Source: Candidatus Gastranaerophilales bacterium (GTDB lineage: Bacteria; Cyanobacteriota; Vampirovibrionia; Gastranaerophilales; Gastranaerophilaceae). From it: DNA of 64,000 nt. The notes under the pieces were generated by a model. That model was not told the origin of the DNA and searched no databases. It saw only the letters and a program-made list of their open reading frames with translations. The stretch is taken from NCBI GenBank assembly GCA_947626225.1, contig CANQRH010000006.1, forward strand, positions 1-64,000. Reading direction: 5' to 3'. Position 1 is the stretch's first letter, and each line of letters starts with the position of its first letter. A program made the translations under genes and the position numbers. This document shows positions 61,501-64,000 of this stretch, in pieces.

Positions 61501-62105
61501 CCTGATTCTACGTTATTGGGATCATCATCAATACTTCTTTTCAGAAGAAACATATTACATCTTATTGTCGCATTTTTCTTACCGGAAAGTTTGCAGTTCA
61601 TGGCGGTTATAAGATTTAAAAGTTCAATTGCGGCTTTCACGGCGGTTTGTGCCGAACTGTTGAAGGTATAATCTTTATTGCATCTTATAACATAAGTTTT
61701 ACCGATAATCTGACGTCTCAGCCCTATGGATTTTGTATAATCACGTATAATTTTATCAAGATTGATTTTAAACTTATTGTATAGCTTTGCCGAATCCAAA
61801 AGGTTTTTCATATCTTCCATGTTAGGAAAATCAATTGTAATTATTACAAATTCATCGGCATTGGATTCATTCATAATAATACTTTTTTCGGTATCAAAAC
61901 CGCATTTTTTACATTTCTTGGCGGCGGTCTGATTGATTTTCCCGCATTCGTGGCATTTTGAGATAATGGCATATCCGCATTTTTTACAATAATTGCTGTC
62001 GTTAATCGTCTTACAAATCGGGCATACCAATTTAAGCACCTTTTTGCAGTTAGGGCAAACCATTGCATTATCATCAATTTGTAATCCGCATTTAGGACAT
62101 TCCAT
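58584..62105 (-). CDS. Zinc-ribbon / degenerate cyclase / degenerate STAND ATPase with TPR-like C-terminus
   Basis: A 1173-residue protein. Three zinc ribbons (CPKC...CPNC, CPIC...CKKC, CHEC...CKKC) fill residues 1-70. Residues about 84-268 look like a class III nucleotide cyclase domain (FVIITIDFPN, AVKAAIELLNLI, MLMFYEVDLREYV) in which the second metal motif GD is GK, so it should be inactive. The NTPase part has a good Walker B (TLIFIEDFDKID, about 464-475) but the Walker A position reads ALKTPEMYKPYS, without the glycines. From about 640 the chain is helical and TPR-like; the tail is acidic. ATG 62105 follows GAGG; GTG 62108 is possible. It is the coupled upstream partner of glgA and shares its plan with the 27120 protein. 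Confidence 0.78.
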   Translation of the reverse strand: MECPKCGLQIDDNAMVCPNCKKVLKLVCPICKTINDSNYCKKCGYAIISKCHECGKINQTAAKKCKKCGFDTEKSIIMNESNADEFVIITIDFPNMEDMKNLLDSAKLYNKFKINLDKIIRDYTKSIGLRRQIIGKTYVIRCNKDYTFNSSAQTAVKAAIELLNLITAMNCKLSGKKNATIRCNMFLLKRSIDDDPNNVESGYNISLLAQSTKKKEDKILNTFQVLTDDNVSDAIDGDYKISPLNSVMVNDEMLMFYEVDLREYVTVEYPQEETDEIEVPNFVQNMLIEQDKLDGEALNRLNSNKKDKDAIYDIESINFEEIKCDFIRTENIDCLYHIMNKLQSCPKGIIALKTPEMYKPYSIKVLNTAAETGKFNNIITITCYDEMKYTPYSFFRDLVSAIFEYTVSQKLFSQNDFTMFKSVDPDGLIKDLITLNKRPADDIADKRSVYFDIFLTLLQVIPKTLIFIEDFDKIDESSYDVMKFLFQEFEQLDISILMNYSKDFSLHKDCHFLMLYDNYTEITLKPASFEKIIEENKVYYRNVLNDFYFHRVAKYACGSSLFIDFALQYLIESGVYSADDDSVEMVNPKTIIIPSSLDKLIARRLNLLQDDVEVMKLLTSIVLLGTRIDKGTIDSLGFENTKENLDKLAEMGYLYEYNNCIYFPNYNLLRRNLLTTVSKISLEDTAKNLFDKVFDETMPSPLKAYLYGLLNDSENERIQWEQLAQINQSLGDFRAFVNCCDKIIEILDRTVTEETEETYKAYKAEIYDNIANNLYDYIPEKSIKVAETTLKNIEKTGDADKIIELCNKMINGALLAGEYNHALELTHKVLALLPPSSLNPDSPNFNTYFFLMSVAHIQILYNIGTLVDCVDVGYKVLNVINNETIPKIKPEYYSDESFAQLIIDSAGYIALSGVMLLSGDIREFLNILNSVVSFIPKSFAVFGLLQDFMKGIPVSLEGIEIEQNDRFAAIICNIISAFTLSNGDSNTFAEYAYKAKICAKESGIHQLELFSDLLIGYAYMKAGSYKKAESIFYNIIQETNQNGMISVLYCTWLLMGELHLKLDKYDVAYGIFNNTLVQLEKNNTTSEYLLMLFKYSMYKAMMFKQQFESAQICINQAKYLAQKYGVNFNFDEDPSHYIPVEEDSLTEEEITQPENTSDSEEAQPEDLQESEDK

Positions 62106-62132
62106 CACATTACCTCAGTTTAAAGTATATGC

Positions 62133-63299
62133 TTAATACCGAATTCCCGCATCATTCATTCTGCGTATACATTCTTTAATTGTATCAACATCTTTCGTAA
62201 GAGCCACACGGAAATAGCCTTCCCCGTATTCTCCGTAACCTCTGCCCGAAGGTACTACAACATGTGCTTCTTCAAGCATTTTTGTTACAAATTCTTCTGA
62301 TGTCATTCCGCGTGTAACGGGAAGCCAGAGATAAAAAGTAGCTTTAGACGGTTTAACATCCCAGCCGAGTTTTCTAAACCCTTCTTCTGCAATGTCACGG
62401 CGTTTCTCATACATTTTATTCAAATCATCAATGTATTTTGAATCTATTGTAAATGCCGCAGATGCAGCGTCTTGTATCGCTTTGAAGGTTCCGGAATCAA
62501 TATTGTTTTTAATAGTTCCGAGAGCCTTAACCGCATCGGCATTTCCGCAGACAAAACCGACTCTCCAGCCTGTCATATTGTATGATTTTGAATGAGAATA
62601 AAATTCCAGAGCTACATCTTTTGCACCTTCAACCTGCAGAACGGACGGAGCTTTATATCCGTCAAATGTCATTTCCGAATATGCCATATCTGAACATAAA
62701 AGAATATCATATTTTTTGCAGAAGGCAACGGCTTTTTTATAAAATTCCAAATCAGCAACAGCACCTGTGGGGTTGTTCGGATAGTTTAAAAACATAAGTT
62801 TGGATTTTTTGGCAATATCTTCCGGAATTTTGTCAAAATCGGGAAGATATCCGTTTTCTTCCAAAAGCGGCATATGATAAGGAGTTCCGCCTGCAAATAT
62901 TGTAGCATTATGATAAACCGGATATCCCGGATCGGGTACTAACGTATAATCCCCCTTATCCGCGAAGGCAAAAAACACATGCGCAATCGCCTCTTTAGAA
63001 CCGATATTTGCAAGCATTTCTTTATCCGCATCAAGTTCAACACCAAAGCGTTTTTTCATCCATTCACAAGCGCCTTTTCTGAATTTTTCCGTCCCGTTGT
63101 AAGGCGGGTAATCATGATTTTTAGGGTTATCAATAGCTCTGTGCATTTCTTCAACAATCGGAGCCAAAGTGGGTGTATCGGGATCTCCTATACCAAGACT
63201 TATTATATCAATACCTTTAGCGCGTGCTTCCGCAATTTTTCTGTCTATTTCCGCAAACAAATACGGGGGGATTTTTTCCAAACGCTCTGATACTTTCAT
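62133..63299 (-). CDS. dapL: LL-diaminopimelate aminotransferase
   Basis: DapL makes LL-diaminopimelate directly from tetrahydrodipicolinate with glutamate, a shortcut used by cyanobacteria, chlamydiae and some anaerobes for lysine and wall synthesis. The 388-residue fold-type I enzyme has ISLGIGDPDTPT, YPPYNGTEKFRKG, NYPNNPTGAVA and SHSKSYNMTGWRVGF with the PLP lysine. AAGGAGAAG precedes the ATG. The closest alternatives are other class I aminotransferases of similar length, but the YPPYNG and SKSYNMTGWR patterns favour DapL. Confidence 0.88.
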   Translation of the reverse strand: MKVSERLEKIPPYLFAEIDRKIAEARAKGIDIISLGIGDPDTPTLAPIVEEMHRAIDNPKNHDYPPYNGTEKFRKGACEWMKKRFGVELDADKEMLANIGSKEAIAHVFFAFADKGDYTLVPDPGYPVYHNATIFAGGTPYHMPLLEENGYLPDFDKIPEDIAKKSKLMFLNYPNNPTGAVADLEFYKKAVAFCKKYDILLCSDMAYSEMTFDGYKAPSVLQVEGAKDVALEFYSHSKSYNMTGWRVGFVCGNADAVKALGTIKNNIDSGTFKAIQDAASAAFTIDSKYIDDLNKMYEKRRDIAEEGFRKLGWDVKPSKATFYLWLPVTRGMTSEEFVTKMLEEAHVVVPSGRGYGEYGEGYFRVALTKDVDTIKECIRRMNDAGIRY

Positions 63300-63340
63300 T
63301 ACTTCTCCTTCTTAAATTACTTGTCTTAAACCTTAAATTC

Positions 63341-63349
63341 ATGATAACA
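63341..63349 (-). promoter_or_regulatory. Extended -10 promoter of dapL
   Basis: Minus-strand TGT-TATCAT at 63341-63349, about 40 bases before the dapL ATG, in the short divergent gap to ruvB. Confidence 0.45.
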
Positions 63350-63368
63350 TAAATATAGAGGAAAGACA

Positions 63369-64000
63369 ATGAGCATAATCGCTGACGATAACGATTTCAA
63401 GGCTGAAAAAAATATAAAATCCGATATGGTAAAACCTGAAAGTATTGAATTTGACCGAAACTTTGAAAATACTATCAGACCAAAGTCTTTTGAAAGCTAT
63501 ATCGGACAAACCGCTTTAAAAGAAACATTAAAAATATCAGTTGAAGCGGCAAAAAAACGTTCCCAACCGCTTGACCATCTTTTGTTCTACGGTCCTCCGG
63601 GGCTGGGCAAAACAACGCTGGCAGGGGTTATAGCCGAGCAAATGGGAGTTGATATAAAAATAACTTCCGCACCGGCTCTTGAACGTCCGCGTGATATTAT
63701 CGGGATTTTAATGTCGCTGAAGGGCGGAGAAATTTTGTTTATTGACGAAATTCACAGACTGAACAAAATTGCCGAAGAAATTTTATACCCTGCAATGGAA
63801 GATTTTTACCTTGATATGACAACGGGTAAAAGCCAAACCGTCAAAACGCTCAGAATACCGCTTCCAAAATTTACCTTGATAGGCGCAACTACAAAAGCCG
63901 GAGCATTATCAGGTCCTTTGCGCGACAGATTCGGCATAATTCACAGATTGGAATTTTACGGTGCGGATGAGCTGGCTCAAGTTGTAAAACGTACCGCAGG
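63369..64000 (+). CDS. ruvB: Holliday junction helicase subunit RuvB (3'-truncated by the window)
   Basis: The first 210 residues of RuvB, the AAA+ motor of branch migration. Visible are [11 protein letters not shown], Walker [11 protein letters not shown] (about 74-83), the segment [13 protein letters not shown], Walker [11 protein letters not shown] (about 123-132), sensor 1 [20 protein letters not shown]. The ERPRD form is the one I associate with cyanobacterial RuvB (others usually have EKPGD). GAGGAAAG precedes ATG 63369. The N-terminal extension of about 30 residues is somewhat long. It continues beyond the window. Confidence 0.95.
   Translation, partial: MSIIADDNDFKAEKNIKSDMVKPESIEFDRNFENTIRPKSFESYIGQTALKETLKISVEAAKKRSQPLDHLLFYGPPGLGKTTLAGVIAEQMGVDIKITSAPALERPRDIIGILMSLKGGEILFIDEIHRLNKIAEEILYPAMEDFYLDMTTGKSQTVKTLRIPLPKFTLIGATTKAGALSGPLRDRFGIIHRLEFYGADELAQVVKRTA

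Overview
The window is AT-rich and gene-dense, with short intergenic gaps, almost no obvious mobile DNA and genes on both strands in short operons. The gene content points to a didermic, non-photosynthetic relative of cyanobacteria, most probably the gut lineage Gastranaerophilales (Vampirovibrionia, formerly Melainabacteria). Evidence for an outer membrane: lpxK, an MCE/MlaD protein, an OmpH/Skp chaperone and a ShlB/FhaC-type (TpsB) barrel. Evidence for a cyanobacterial affinity: the RuvB variant with an ERPRD motif, LL-diaminopimelate aminotransferase (DapL) and a protein whose N-terminus resembles DUF1822. Evidence for anaerobic life: a HydCBA [FeFe] hydrogenase operon. The lineage name is an inference from gene content, not a measured placement.

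Layout. 1-4254: the tail of an unknown gene and two terminators, then a four-gene cassette (DXS-like transketolase, hexapeptide acetyltransferase, exported alpha/beta hydrolase, Fe-S flavoprotein). 4251-12400: mostly minus strand: a lipoprotein, a DRE-TIM aldolase, a Cys-cluster protein, pdxJ and murT, then on the plus strand a small-membrane-protein group (YtxH/DUF948 types), then lapA-like, rluD-like, lspA and an exported protein. 12465-23335: leuS, a wall/division run murC-murB-ddl-ftsQ, nadE, rpmI-rplT, yajQ and hemW. 23372-30053: a signalling island: an 884-residue membrane protein with eleven 21-residue acidic repeats and a TonB-C-like end, a sigma factor, and a zinc-ribbon/STAND-type ATPase with TPR-like helices. 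30156-36903: groES-groEL, an oligopeptide-type ABC importer lacking its ATPases, and mgtC. 36900-41553 (minus): a response regulator, a soluble histidine kinase and a 1061-residue membrane protein made of three related modules. 41803-46556: rmuC, lpxK, mlaD-like, nth and an unknown gene. 46588-50804: the hydrogenase operon behind an inverted repeat. 50821-55661: ompH, tpsB, bioD, bioA. 55745-62105: a 31-codon membrane peptide, a zinc-ribbon protein, an EamA transporter, glgA, and a second zinc-ribbon/STAND-like protein whose cyclase and Walker A motifs are degenerate. 62133-64000: dapL and the beginning of ruvB.

Themes. Several genes serve one envelope programme: peptidoglycan precursors (murC, murB, ddl, dapL, murT), division (ftsQ), lipoprotein maturation (lspA), lipid A (lpxK), lipid transport (mlaD-like) and outer membrane protein handling (ompH, tpsB). 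The most distinctive signals are: (1) five genes without a Shine-Dalgarno sequence whose ATG lies exactly six bases after a -10 hexamer, implying leaderless transcripts; (2) a NadE that keeps its synthetase site but has lost the whole glutaminase triad; (3) two paralogous zinc-ribbon/STAND-like proteins, one apparently catalytically dead and translationally coupled to glycogen synthase; (4) the repeat/TonB-C membrane protein next to a sigma factor; (5) the triplicated-module giant membrane protein next to a two-component pair. No rRNA, tRNA, CRISPR array, insertion sequence or prophage was seen.
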